DNA from: Pholiota molesta
Taxonomy: Eukaryota > Basidiomycota > Agaricomycetes > Agaricales > Strophariaceae
Direction: 5' to 3'
Length of the DNA stretch: 64,000 nt
Assembly (NCBI GenBank): GCA_014925825.1
Contig: JACGCK010000001.1
Coordinates: 62,001-126,000, forward strand
Below the pieces are notes generated by a model. It worked only from the letters and a program-made list of their open reading frames with translations. It was not told the origin of the DNA and searched no databases. Positions 47,145 to 59,039 of this stretch are shown in pieces; the stretch's first letter is position 1; each line of letters opens with the position of its first letter. Position numbers and translations under genes: made by a program.

Positions 47145-47444
47145 TCAACACCCCTCATTCTCTCCAAGTCTCTTCTCGAGGATACAGACGATGTTTCTCG
47201 CGCGCGCGCACCTATCGTCGGCATCCAGTTCAGGGTTATCCAAACCCAAGTCCAACTCAGCCCTCACATTTCTCCTGGCCCTCTCATCCTCGTCCAGTAT
47301 GTCCTCCGTTCCGAGATCCTCAATCCTCTCAACCATCTTCCTCATCCATTCCTCCTCCTTCTCCTCCGCCTCAAGTCGTGTCGCGTCATCGACTAGGGCA
47401 TTTGGGTCCGTCATACTGATAGTCGGGTGTGTCGACGACATCAT
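47145..47444 (-). CDS. Small acidic ORF in the CACTA element
   Basis: 99-codon frame from ATG at 47444 (MMSSTHPTISMTDPNALVDD), rich in Glu, Asp and Arg with a helical middle (EEKEEEWMRKMVERIEDL). Its ATG overlaps the TGA of the next upstream frame (ATGA), unusual for a fungal gene, so it may instead be the last exon of that gene read across a shifted splice. No family recognised. Confidence 0.4.
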   Translation of the reverse strand: MMSSTHPTISMTDPNALVDDATRLEAEEKEEEWMRKMVERIEDLGTEDILDEDERARRNVRAELDLGLDNPELDADDRCARARNIVCILEKRLGENEGC

Positions 47445-47953
47445 GAATCGCTCCTGGAGGGGACATCCCCAATGATTTCATAGACAGGACCATCCGGATT
47501 AGGAATTTCGAACATGCGAGCGTCAATGTAGTCATGGCGAGAATGGACCTCGAAGCCCGGCGCCTGCTCCACATGATAAGGGACCTGGTTGGGCGCATTG
47601 AGAAACGCACTCGTGTAATTTGCCTGCACTCCATGTCGAGGATAATGCCCACCGTCAGCGTCATCCGCAGTGATTCTGAATCGTAGCGCATGACAGCAGT
47701 GCGGCTCTCCCAGAAATGCACACCTGAGAGCACCCTTTGGCAATGAACCTAGCCTAAACTGCGACACTCCCTAGCCATCCATGCAGTGGGATTGTGCACA
47801 CTGGGTCATAGCTGCTAACTACAACAGAAAATGTCGATAATAAAGGTCTGTCGGTGGCACATTGAGAAGCGCGGAGCAGGGGACAAGACGATCACAGGTG
47901 TTGTTCATGCCGACGAATAATAGGTGCGCATGCGCGGGGCAACATCGAGGCAT
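47441..47953 (-). CDS. Short hypothetical protein, two exons, start uncertain
   Basis: The second exon (about 47441-47768) reads VSQFRLGSLPKGALRCAFLG to EIIGDVPSRSDS, with NYTSAFLNAPNQVPYH and FEVHSRHDYIDARMFEIPNP. It lacks an ATG, so an upstream exon is needed; MPRCCPAHAHLLFVGMNNTC from 47953 fits after an intron (GT at about 47825, TAG near 47770). This combination resembles short hypothetical proteins I recall in agaricomycete repeat regions. Function unknown. Confidence 0.5.
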
Positions 47954-48060
47954 CGGGACATAACTGATAACTGGTTCAATACACCCCAGAGCTTCCTTAG
48001 AATGCACAGTTCATGCGTGATATGTGGAGACAGATAAAATCGATCAATATTTAATTGAAC

Positions 48061-51000
48061 TTATAATACACGGTGAAGTGAGGCAACAACAACTAAATCT
48101 CTCCCATCATGCTGAATAGGAAGGCATGCAAAATGGGAGACTATCTGATCAAGAGAAATGATTTGCAAATCAGTAAGACAGGCTTCATAGAGGCGGGCGC
48201 GCAGAACAGGAAAATGAGCATAAGGATCATCAATGCCATTAACTTGAGCATGCGGTCGAACCGCAATATAGGTTTGAACAGAGTCAGAGACCAGAATTTG
48301 AAAAATTTGAATGATACGGCCGGGAGTTATGACATTAGGATCTTCTCTGGCTTTGAAAAGAATGCAGGAATTTCCAGCATGTTTTGGAGCAGTGGAATAG
48401 GTGAGTCCGTTTATTTGGATGTTCTGGAGAAACTGAGCTTTATGCTCGAAGTGACAATTGGGTAAGAGCAGGGATAATTGGGCGTTGAGATCCTCAGGCA
48501 AAACCTTCGCTGTACGATCGTTCCATATGACGTTAGATTCATCATCATCATCATCATCGAGAGGCATCGTTAAGGTAGTATGCATGTCCGTAATAAGGGT
48601 GTTACGGGTTTGTGGATTGACAAGTTTTTCGAAGAATGGCTGACAATTCGATATCGCCTCCGGACATCCTGCCTTAAGAGATAATGCCCGAAGATTGGCT
48701 GATCGTGTATATGCTAGAGCCATTGATGCTTCAAGTTTGCCTGTAGATGAATACGTGCATCAGTATGGCAGCAACATATTTCGGTGCATGAAACTAACCT
48801 ATTTGTTCATTATGAGGCATATGTTGCAACATTCCAATCAATCGTTCGAAGGGGAATGTCCACCATGAATGAACCGGGCCAAAAAGTCGCAAATATTCTG
48901 CAATGTGCATTGCCATATGATGATTTGGAATGAGGCTGTACTCAGGAAAGAGCTCTTTGATCCCAGTAATATAGCGTGTCATGCAATCAAGATAACCTTT
49001 AGCATGTGCAGGTGAGGTGACATGAGAGGATGCGATGATGACTGCAGACAGCAGGGACAGTGTAACGGATAAGATCTTCACGCAGCGTAGAGAGCGAGGA
49101 TTCCCATCCACTGGTTTATGCCAGAGCGCAATCAGCGACAGAGGGAGATGGATTGTGCCTAGTGTGCGCCAGACATCCGCCTTCAATTTCCCATGTGCAG
49201 CTTCACCCAAGTTTGATGGAACCGAAGGCATCCACGTAGGTGTTAATAGACGATTAATGTCAGATCTGATATGTTGCATCTCCTCCGGTGCGAAGACGTG
49301 TCCGTGCGTAGTGCCTGTCTCCGCGCCTACTTCACGAGGTTCATTCTGATCAAAACGCTTCTCGAATGAGTATATGAGGAAACCAATGATTATATGATAA
49401 AAACATACCCATCGGACAAGCGCTTCAGCATAAGCATTTTTGCCTCGGGAAGCCAAATGTAAATCAAGACCTATTTCTTTGCAAAAAAATTCAAGAGCCT
49501 TTTGATGACAACCCATCAGCTTTTTGATTCCTTTTGCTCGATCATCGTCGAAGGATGCAGACTTTGTTGCCTCCAATAGCCGTTTGATTTTAGCTATGCT
49601 TTTTCTCTCGTTTTTGGTAAAGGTCGAAGGAGTGGCAGAGAGGCTGATTTCTATGATAGGCGCTTCGCGATATTTGGAAAGATCAATACCAAGAATCTTC
49701 ATAAAATGTGTTTTGATCAATCCAAGAAACAGATTATGCATAGAATCAACAACGACACATCGCGATACGTCAAAATAAGGAAGACGAAGGAGCTCCGACC
49801 AGCGTACGCCAGATTGCTCAGTAATTTTGAGTCGCTCTTCCTTGGTCTGGGCAGCTTGGTAAGCAGCTGCTGACCGCCTACATTCCTCGTTCGTTCTCCG
49901 TTTCCATGACTGATGATCTGTGTCTCCGTATGTATGCTTTGAGCGAGTACAGTGACAAACGGCACAAAAATGTTCGTGTGTGGCGCTTGTAAATCCGGCG
50001 ATCTTTTTAGCTGCAATAAGATCGCAAATAACGGCTATGAGAGCGCAAAGAACGAGGCGACCCATTGGGTAGTTATGGGTTTTCGAAAATTTGATGCCGG
50101 GTTCCCAAAAAGCTAACATTTCATCCATGAGGGGAGTTAGATAATGATTGAGCGCGGTTAAAGGGGGCTCGTTTGGCCCAGGTATGACCCCGGCGAGAAA
50201 CATATTTTCTGGTTTGTATCGCATTGATGGTGGAAGATTGAGGCAAACGAGAGAAATAACGCCCACGGAGACTTTCTTTCCGGCTTGCTTGTTGGTAAAA
50301 GGATTGAAAAAATCTACACTCAAACTGAAAGCGTATCGTCCAGCTTGTCCATCAGAACGGAATGGTTGGCCATCTGGTCCCTTGAAACCTTGGAGAAATT
50401 GGCCAGTAAAGATGTCATGAGAAGATCCGTGACTATCCGGTTGCAAATTCCAAGTGGCATCCATTCGACTTTCAAAGCCTGGGCGAGATAGTAGACTTGC
50501 TATATAGTCCTTGAAGCTGAACGACATGAATTCCTTTACAGGAACTTCGACGCTGACTCCATTGATTACTCGCATCCTGGTTAAGCGGGTACCGCACTCA
50601 TCTCCACCATCGAATTCCCGATGCGTACAAAACCGAGGATAAACGAGACCAAGAGAGTTCTTCGAGGATGATGGGGCGTAGGTCTTGTGACAATGAGTAT
50701 GAGGACAAACAGCATATATTGTGTGCTTTCCTTCCAAACAAAACTTGCTGGCGGCGGTTTCTGAATCTCTCGGGAAGTCTGCGAGAAGTTTCTGATGCTT
50801 GGGATCCAAAATGTTGGTGGCGCGCATAAGCCCCAGTTGAACAACATAACGAAACATAGAGAGAATGAATCGGCAGCCCCGGCGACTCGTGTGGAGGATA
50901 ATCTGAAGTGTGACCATGGCGAAGATAGATACTTGGATGATTGGATCCACACCATTGAGGATTCCTGTATAATGATGCTCTGCAATGTTAATTAGTATAA

Positions 51001-51665
51001 GCAATACCACAAGGTTTGATATAAACACTCTAACCTGTTGCATACGTAGTTTCGTCGCTGTCTTGGTTTTCGGGAGGGATTGCTTCAGCAGCTTTTATCC
51101 ATATTTTCTGGGCTTCTTTGAGAGCTACAATAAGAGAGTCCAGGCGATCTCTCAAGGAAGCCTTGAGCTCTTGGACCGTCGACGACTTATTTGTGATACC
51201 AATGAGACGATCATGAACACTATATGCGGAAGCGAGGTCCGCGCCAAGGGGAAATGGAGACGATTGCCTTGGAGGAGCACCGATTGTGGAGATTCGGGCG
51301 AGCACCGAAGATAAGGACTGAATTTCGCCCTCAATGTCATTCAACACCAGGAGAGAGTTTTGGGCCTTGCTTGAATCGAGATATCTGCGGCCACTTGTTA
51401 TTTCGGGATTGCCTTGAGCTCCAGGGATCGGGGGCAATGATCTAGACCACAGTCGTCCTCCAGGATGCCCATGACTTTCTGATACATTATCCATTAGGGT
51501 CAACGCCGAAATGCGCTGGACCATCTCCTCCTGGGGATCTATTTGAGAGGATTCACAGGTCTGAATACTAGCATTAAGGGCGTCTTTGCGTAAGTGCGCT
51601 TGGTGAGTTCTCGAATGGACCTCCTTCCCACCGCAAGCGTTCGATATACAAAAGCATGGAGGCAT
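48061..51665 (-). CDS. TNP2-like CACTA transposase
   Basis: ATG at 51665 (MPPCFCISNACGGKEV, a Cys-rich leader typical of the fungal family). Exons: 51035-51665, 50978 down to 48799 with a possible in-frame 48-nt intron at 49361-49408, and 48061-48740. Key blocks in order: CHKTYAP, VDFFNPF with NKQAGKKVSVGVI, PLMDEMLAFWEPG, CAVCHCTR, the hallmark VVDSMHNLFLGLIKTHF (about 49710-49760), and GEAAHGKLKADVWR. Two aspartates and a glutamate in these blocks are candidate DDE catalytic residues. The last exon keeps the family tail VYDPYRRFP-like DDPYAHFPVLRARLYEACLT. A TCATCAT repeat near 48545 encodes a poly-Asp run. About 1,150 residues. No disabling mutation noticed. Confidence 0.88.
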
Positions 51666-52659
51666 AGAGTCTGAAGCTCAACAGATCAGGGGGATTCGAT
51701 ATCGAGGAGACCCAAGATATTTCGAGTTCAATGGATGCTAGATATCAAGGAGGCCCAAGATACTGCTGTGCTGGAATTTGAACCAGTCTTCGTACTTATA
51801 TAGTGGGATCATCAGTTGCGAGCAAACGCTCCACATTGGTAACAAGGAGACCCAAGCCACTATTGACGTTTACAGAGTATCCTGGAAATCGGGATGATAC
51901 CAGTGACAAGGAGACCCAAGCCACTAGTGGGGTAGAATACAAGGTATCACAGAGACGGCAGGAAGAAAAGAAAGACTCCAAGCAGTGTAACAAGGAGGCC
52001 CAAGTTACGCGCTTGCAGGAGGTTGAACAAGACTTCCCCGAAAAGAGTAACACTAACAATTGACGATTCATTATTTGCATTTGCTGTCCTGCGCCTTCGC
52101 GCTTCTGATGTCTAAACGTGATCGTCACAGGAATTTGAGGACCGTGGGTAAGTATCAGTCACGAGTCACCTGAAGTCGCTCATCGTCTCGTCGTCGTCTT
52201 TTCATCGTCTGGCCGTCGTCTCCACAATCCACGCATCTGTCCTGGGTCTCCTCGACAGATACATTACTGGAAACCGCGTATATAAGAACATCTGTTATGG
52301 GTATCCCTAAATAGAGTTTTTCTTACCGCCTTAGAGGTTGGATTCGCCCCATACTGTCAGTAAACCAGGCTGCAGTGGTCCTGTTGCCTCGACATCCACC
52401 CCATCTGCCCTGGGTCTCCTAGGCAGATGCTTCGACTTTAATTAAGCGCAAGCTTTTGCTGTAATTTTTTTTTTGCATAAGCTCATTCATGGAGATCTTG
52501 CCACCTAAATACTTGTGTTTCCTGATCCTCATATCTGCCATGGGTATCCCTCGGCTGATTTCGCCTCTATACATCATCAGCTAGTCGTTGAATTTCAAAA
52601 CCAAAGGATACTGGTACAGGAATTTGGTATAGAAATTGTATATTCAGACATTTGAGGGT
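51666..52659. promoter_or_regulatory. Iterated GGAGACCC/GGGTCTCC motif cluster A
   Basis: Upstream of the transposase, at least five forward copies (GGAGACCCAAG or AGGCCCAAG at about 51703, 51750, 51846, 51912 and 51993) are followed by at least four reverse copies (CTGGGTCTCC, TGGGTATCCC at about 52244, 52295, 52412 and 52543). Each copy is embedded in different flanking sequence, so this is a motif array rather than a simple tandem repeat. No gene is seen in this stretch. Confidence 0.7.
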
Positions 52660-54443
52660 TTAGTTCTCAGATACTTCGGCATCGTCACTAGGTCTCGACA
52701 TGCCTAAGATACGCCTCAACGACTCATCGTCCAAACTCGTTATAACCCTGGCAAGGCTAGGAGGCTCAACTATCGTTACTCTCCTCCTATAAGGGCTGCT
52801 CGGCTGAATGATGTCTTGAATAGAATTATACATTTTGGACAACGTTGAAGACCCGGATTGGGCATCCTAAAGATTATCAGCTCGTAATATAGAAACACTT
52901 TGATAAAAGCATACCGGGTTCAAGAAAGAGACCCATGAACCACCGCATACAGACCATACTACAACAAAGAATAGCGCAACATTCAATGCTACCATTATGC
53001 GTAGGAGGGCACTGCCGCCGACAACCTTGTTTTGCTTGCGTTTCGTTGGCACGACTCGGGTTTTCTTTACCTACCCAGTTTACGTGTAAGTCTGATAGTG
53101 CAGTCTTGTTCGTAATTTTTACTGACCGGTTGCTTCCAGAGACGGATGAGAAAATTTGGACCAGCGGATGCCGTGGCGATGATATGGTGTTCGTCCGTAG
53201 TCACCGTCTATAATTCGTTATGCATAATGGCAGAAGGATAGTGAATACGGATTACCCACCTCGACTGTTTGTATCAACTCTGAATCCTCGCCATGCTTCA
53301 ACACCTGAACCGGACTGGTTTCTTCTGGCGAAAACAGATAGACCAATCCATGGTCGCTACCACAAGCAATAACTCTACCTCTCTCTCCAAACACTGCTTT
53401 CTTGACGAACCTCCGGCTTGTTGGTACCTTGAATTCCAAGGTTGGAGATACCCGAGATGGCGGGTATAAGTCAAAACCGTCTTCCATATTGTCGACGATC
53501 ACGTATCCTGTGGTGGGGCATTCACGAGCATTACCACTGCAAGACTGTATGAATGCTACAATTCGTTCACGAAAGCAAAACCTTACATTGATGTTTTAAG
53601 TGATTTCGTGTACTTCTCGGTCGCAGTTTCAGCATCGCGGCATAAGCTATGAATTACCAATGTAAGTGTTGATAAATGTTGTTCCAGAATCGCAGCACTC
53701 ACACAATCCCATTCTCTAGCCCATACACTACCACATTTTCTCCGTTGTCGGCAAATCGAACTGCACGAGGAATGTAGTCATTATCTTCCATACTCCATAG
53801 CTCCGTCAACTTTCCAAGGCTATATTTGAACATTGTGATTCGACCGTAATGACTCGTTGCAACCAATCTGAGGTACTTGGCATCGAAGGCGATGCTCTCA
53901 ATGCTATCGCCAGGTGAGAAGGCTCGCATGGAGGAAATCTCAATGAAGGTCGTCTGGAATATGATTGCGGATGTATCATGTCATCTTAAGTGAAGAAGAT
54001 AAAATATCATACCAGTTTTCGCTTTCGTTGATATATGACAATATGTCCTCTGCCAGTTCCAATGCATAACCAATCAGCACTACCGGGGCCAGCTCCGCAG
54101 TTCAAAAATGTGAGGCATGTCACTTGGCCCCAATTGCCAGCCGGATCGTTCAGTGTTTGCAACTGTGAATACGATGCAAGGTCCCATATCTGGACCTCCT
54201 CGTCGTCGCCTTCAAGTATTCACAAATCAAATCCACTGCAGAGAGCAAGTTATCGAAATACGCACCTCCGCTGGCCATCACATCTCCAGCAGGAGTAAAG
54301 GCGAGGCAGTTAATTGGCCTATCGTGGCCTTGTAATGTAACGCTTAGCGAATACTTCTGCGAATCTCGAATAAATGACTTCGCTATCAACGAGCAATTAT
54401 CACTTACATGTACTTTGGAGAAGTTGAAGAGATTTCCAAACAT
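52660..54443 (-). CDS. WD40-repeat protein with C-terminal membrane anchor
   Basis: ATG at 54443 (MFGNLFNFSKVH) and about eight exons. WD40 features include LQGHDRPINCLAFTPAGDVM, EEVQIWDLASYSQ, VTCLTFLNCGAG, SIESIAFDAKYLRLVATSHY, RAVRFADNGENVVVYGLENG and AVFGERGRVIACGSDHGLVY, consistent with a propeller. The stretch CPTTGYVIVDNMEDGFDLYP is one I associate with a WD40 family often present in agaricomycete transposons. A hydrophobic segment ALLRIMVALNVALFFVVVWS lies close to the C-terminus, followed by a polar tail ending at 52660. Roughly 480 residues. WD40 propellers act as docking platforms; the specific role here is unknown. Confidence 0.78.
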
Positions 54444-55037
54444 GATAGGTTTTGGTACAGATTAGTGGGTGAGTTCTAAGGCTACAGTCATCGATTCATC
54501 GATATTTAATGCAGTGTGTTTATTGTAGTTGCAATCGGCGGTTCATTAACAATCAGTTCATTAACAATAAGGGGCTAATGGAGATTCGACCTCCGCTGCG
54601 CTGCTCAGATATGGCAAAGACGGGATGTTAGAAATGTAGCGCTGTGTAACGGAGGTCCACGGCGACATTGTGTACCAGCTTGACGACAGGGACAACAAAA
54701 GTCGGCCGTACTTTGCTTGAGCGACTATGACAACCTTGTTTAATTGTATTCTGAATGCACATAGACGCTAAGCGCTGATGCTTTATCAATGCCTTCTACT
54801 GAAATTGGAATAAAGTACCAAATTTTGAATTATAAGGAGGATGATCTTAGGCTACACAAACCACCAACAGCCACCCATGCCAGCTAACTCCTCAACCATA
54901 ACCCGCCATCTCCCCTTGATTACCGAAGGATTGAATTTTTTCCCTCTAAACATTTTGGTGCTCCTCCCATTATCACACCGCGCATCGATTTCGACGCCAC
55001 CATATGCTCCCGTTCTAATGGGGATACCGACTCCACA
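54444..55037. other. Intergenic, AT-rich, no gene
   Basis: Divergent spacer between the WD40 gene (minus) and the small gene at 55038 (plus). A TTCATTAACAAT direct repeat is at about 54542-54565. Confidence 0.4.
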
Positions 55038-55587
55038 ATGGAGGCTGACTCCGTCTCGGCCCTCGCAAATCACCTCGCGGAAACAGATGTCTCAAACAAT
55101 AGTGTCGATGCGGAGGAAGACATTGTAGAAGCCGACCTGACCAGTAAACTGATCACCAAACCCAAAGGCCAACCCGGACGGCCGCAATCTGGTGGTTATA
55201 CACTTGCAGCCAAACTAACCGGATGGAGGCCACAACTCTTAGATGCCGTCACAGTAAGCTCCAAGCCAAGTTCTCAATATCTTGTGCTAATTTTCTGAAC
55301 AGAACACTGTCAAAGACAAGGCCGATGAAGTTCTCGATCTCAGCAGGAGTTATCGAGGGCAGAAGAAGAAAGATGTACAGCTGATATGTGAGCTGGTGAG
55401 TATTGTATTTTAAAGGCGATGATTTAAATGACCTATTGTATAGGTGGAAGCAAAACACCCGATCCTTAAGAAGTATAAAAACTGTTGGCCGGTCCACGAT
55501 ATCCTCAAGCTCCATCTGAAGTACACGTCAGGGAGGCCAGACACTCGCTCAGGCACCAAGAAGCTTCATTTGAGTAGTAGATTATAA
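55038..55587 (+). CDS. Small hypothetical protein, three exons
   Basis: Exon 1 55038-55253, intron to 55302, exon 2 55303-55395, intron to 55443, exon 3 55444-55587 (stop TAA). About 150 residues. Frame: MEADSVSALANHLAETDVSN, a basic patch KPKGQPGRPQSGGYTLAAKL (AT-hook-like GRP), and a C-terminal block KKYKNCWPVHDILKLHLKYT. The GRP core with basic neighbours suggests DNA binding, but I recognise no family. It sits 28 bp from the converging gene at 55615, tail to tail. Confidence 0.65.
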
Positions 55588-55614
55588 TCAGTCCAGTGCA
55601 ATTCATATGATTAA

Positions 55615-56186
55615 CTACTTGATAAATGTAAGAGACTTTGGTATATGTACACGGCGACCTTGAGCGACTCTCCGCACACACCTATGTTTAGAAAGATGAA
55701 ATTCAGAGAAAGATCCAAAATAAGAGTTACTGACTTTTTGAGAGCGAAGTCCGCCAGTTTTGCATCATTCTGACGCATATTCACAACGCCAATTCCCCGG
55801 TGTGAGCCCCGCATGATGACAATATCGCCGTGCCAAGATATATCTGATGTCATGGCTTTGACTGTTTGGTTTTCAGGTAGATACCGATGGTTTTTGAAGA
55901 ACAAGTAGAATTGATGAGACCGGCCTCGGTGAATGACATTCACTTCCGCCACATGGATATGAGGCTGAAGTTTAGCTCCCTTGATGACGCCTTGAAGGAA
56001 GGCAAAACGGCGGGCCCCATTGTCCTGGGTAACAACGGGTACGAACTTCGGACGCGGTGATGAGGTGTTATACAGTCGTGCTTGAATAGTGGGATGCGTG
56101 TCCTGTAATAAGTACTATCCATGAGGAGCATGTCTTTTGAATAATGCCAGAATTACCTGCCTTGTAATGAGGAAATATCGGGTCAT
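55615..56186 (-). CDS. Hypothetical protein, converging with the 55038 gene
   Basis: ATG at 56186 (MTRYFLITRQ), intron GTAATT to CAG, then DTHPTIQARLYNTSSPRPKF and onward through VAEVNVIHRGRSHQFYLFFK, SWHGDIVIMRGSHRGIGVVN and ADFALKK, intron GTCAGT..CATAG, and final exon CVRRVAQGRRVHIPKSLTF ending at 55615. About 155 residues, basic overall. The start and the first acceptor (TTACAG or GGATAG) are ambiguous by four codons. No domain recognised. Confidence 0.62.
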
Positions 56187-56599
56187 GCGTATAAGGCATA
56201 TCTGATCGTCAAGAGTTGAAGAGGAGGGTTGTGAGTGAATTCTCGTTCTCAAAGAGTACTCTTAAATATTGCATAAAACAAAAGTCGCTGAAATGATCGA
56301 CGAACACAAGCTGTCAATAGGGTTACAATGGCAACAGTATTGTGACGGAGTGAAGGAATATTGTTGACGGTTTTCGTATAGCTGATGATGTACCGATGGA
56401 TATCGGCCTTTCGTCATCCGCGCAGCAGACGACCATGTTTATTGTGGGTATTGTTCTCTTGCTCCGAAATTGCAACTCAGAAGGGTGTAAAACTTGGAAC
56501 ACAAGTTATAGGCATGCAAATACAATTTAAAGAGCTGATAAACATGGCGCGGTTGTGAACTCTTAACGAACCCCAAACATCCCAATTCTGATTTTCATC
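56187..56599. other. Intergenic, no gene
   Basis: Divergent spacer between the 55615 gene and the coiled-coil gene at 56600. Contains AT-rich stretches without a clear TATA box. Confidence 0.4.
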
Positions 56600-59039
56600 A
56601 TGTCCGCAACTTCCGTTCCCATCAACAATCCCAACGGCGCCACTGAGCCAGTCTCTGGCGACGCTGACGTTCAAATGGAGGGGTCCGGAACTTCCACGAC
56701 CATACCATCTGCTTCTTCAACCCCTCAGACACGCGATCTTCGTGTCTCCGCAGGACCTAGATATCACAAATTGAACCTTTACAAAGTTAGTAATATCTGC
56801 AGCGTTACATATAACAAACATACTGAATACGTGCAATATTGTAGGGCAAAGTTGCTAAAGCACTTGCAAGAGGGACAAAAGCCGCCCTCATTAAAAGGGG
56901 GATAGAGCAGGCAAATGCGATCAGAGGCTTGCAGCAAGAGGTACGTCGTGGTTGTTATTATTGTGCATATTAGAAGCTGAAAAGAAACCTAGATTGTCAG
57001 TGATCGCGAAACATTGCAGGAGTTCATCACTCAGATGGAGCAAATGACGCGGAATATGAATGGCGATGGCGACGCAGCTGGATCTGCCGAAGTCAGAGCT
57101 TTTCAGGCTCTGCGAGAGAAACAAGAAGCGAAGGCAGCCTTGAAAGAATCGCAGAAGCAGGCGACCGAAGCGTTGCAAGCGAAACAGAAAGCAGAAAAGG
57201 AGCTCTTCCAGGCAAAGAAGGCTGCAGAAATTGCTCAAAAAGAAGTCGAATGTCATGTCATTGATAAGCAGCAGCATGAAAGGAGGGTATCAGAACTGAC
57301 GCAGCAGCTTCAGGAAAAGGAGGTAGGCGTTCGATGTAAACACTTGGCATTACCATCACTGACGACATGCAGAAGCCTCTTCAGGACGAAGACGAAGACA
57401 TGGGCGATGGAATTACTCATGCAAATGCACCGTCAACGGAAGCGCTGGAGGAAGCGAAAAGGAGAGAGGAGGAGTTGAAGACTCGAATGCACGAGCAAGA
57501 GAATATGTTGGCGACGTTGAGGCGACAACTTGAGCTTCAGGAGAAGGGGAAACAGAAACAGAAGCCGGTGAGTATAATATCTTCGCGGGACAAGATTGAG
57601 ACGCCTAATTCGCATGCACCCCAGGACGAGCCCATGGAAGAGGGATATCGTCAACAACCACTGCATGATCAACCTAGCGTGCCCAAGCCCATACAAACTC
57701 AGCGACCAAAGGCAGGTGTCGGGCCGTCTCTGGCAGGAACACGCCGCCATAGAGAACCACCTCTTCCTCCGAATTTTAGTCCTCAGGCTTGGGAGGACAT
57801 TGTTGAAAACACTGAGTTCGACGAGCATGCTTCAGCCAGCGTAAGCCATCTGATGGGTTGTTATGATAGGGTATATTGACTTAAAGTTTCTCTTCTCACA
57901 GGCGGCTCCTAGCCTTGAAAATCTCGACGCGAAGGTTACTATGCTTATAAACAAGGTCCTTCCAGCACTACAACGAGGGAATAACATTCCACGACCCAGA
58001 ACGGCCGGACGGGATTTTAAAACACCAATCCGAAGAGTTACAAATCCTGATAGGAATGTGAAAAACGTAAGCTCGGATTCGAAAAGTCGAGAAGAAGAAA
58101 CTTACTATTACTTAGGCATGGGTTCGCGCCCAGATGAACGAATTAATTGGTATCAAGAGAGACGAAGACATTAAGAACATTGAAGAGCTGATCCTGCCCA
58201 ACTCGACTCTCAATTTGGCGATGGCGGCTTTTGAGAAAGATGCTAGGATTGCCGCGCCGCCAACCTTCCTGCCTATGAGACCAAACCTAAACAATATCAA
58301 CGGGAGGTGGAACGATGTATTGTTTGACCATTTCCTTGATTACTGTAGGCAAAAACATCCAGGCTCCATAGGAAATGATGCGGAGGAAGAAGTTTTCGAA
58401 ATATTCAAGGAAAGGCTCGCTAGCATGCGGAAGGTGATGAGACGTTATAGCCCTAAAGATGGGGAATCGAAGACTCAGGCCGCATCGAGGGCAGCAGGGA
58501 TGCATCTTGCTGCACTTGCTCGGCAGAGAAAGAATACAAGAAGGAATGAGGTGAGCACGGATCGAAATATAATTCAATTGCCATGCTAATTTGATAAAAA
58601 GACGTTCGGTACTAGATTCGATACGGTTTCGGTCCATATGCAAGTCGCCACCCCTGCTGATGAGTGGCTCGATAACAACAAGGTTGTGAGCTTCCTCGGG
58701 TGCGAAGGAATGAGCTCGGATGAAAGTGATGTCGACGACTTCAACCGTAAGGTTTACAAGGTCAAGACAATGCCGTGGCGCAATCCTATCCTGGTTCCCA
58801 AGCTCCAGTCTGTCGATGCCGATCGAAATACAACGAACGTCTATGGGAATGCAAAAGGGGGTACGCCGCCTCGTGTGCGCAAACGCAAAGACGGGAGACC
58901 TTCATGTCGGAAACCACCCACAGGAAAACCGATGAATTTCTATGATCCGGTATGGTACGAGGGGTTGACTCCGAAGCAGAAAAGAGACCTCGATGCGCAG
59001 CCAGCCGTGAAACTGATGGATAACTTGGTCGTCGAATAA
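56600..59039 (+). CDS. Coiled-coil protein of agaricomycete repeat family
   Basis: ATG at 56600 (MSATSVPINNPNGATEPVSG) and about eight exons ending at TAA 59039. Order: disordered N-terminus; a helical region KVAKALARGTKAALIKRGIE; long coiled coil (EAKAALKESQKQATEALQAK, KAEKELFQAKKAAEIAQKEV, EEAKRREEELKTRMHEQENM); Pro/Gln-rich linker; a central block LIGIKRDEDIKNIEELILPN; and the C-terminal signature MSSDESDVDD, MPWRNPILVPKLQSVDADRN, GKPMNFYDPVWYEGLTPKQK. I recall this C-terminal signature from many uncharacterised agaricomycete proteins near transposons. About 640 residues. No break found. Role unknown. Confidence 0.75.

Noticed and set aside
54585..54625. tRNA-like T arm (GGAGGTCGAATCTCC on minus)
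   Set aside because: No matching acceptor stem or anticodon arm within 80 bases on either strand.
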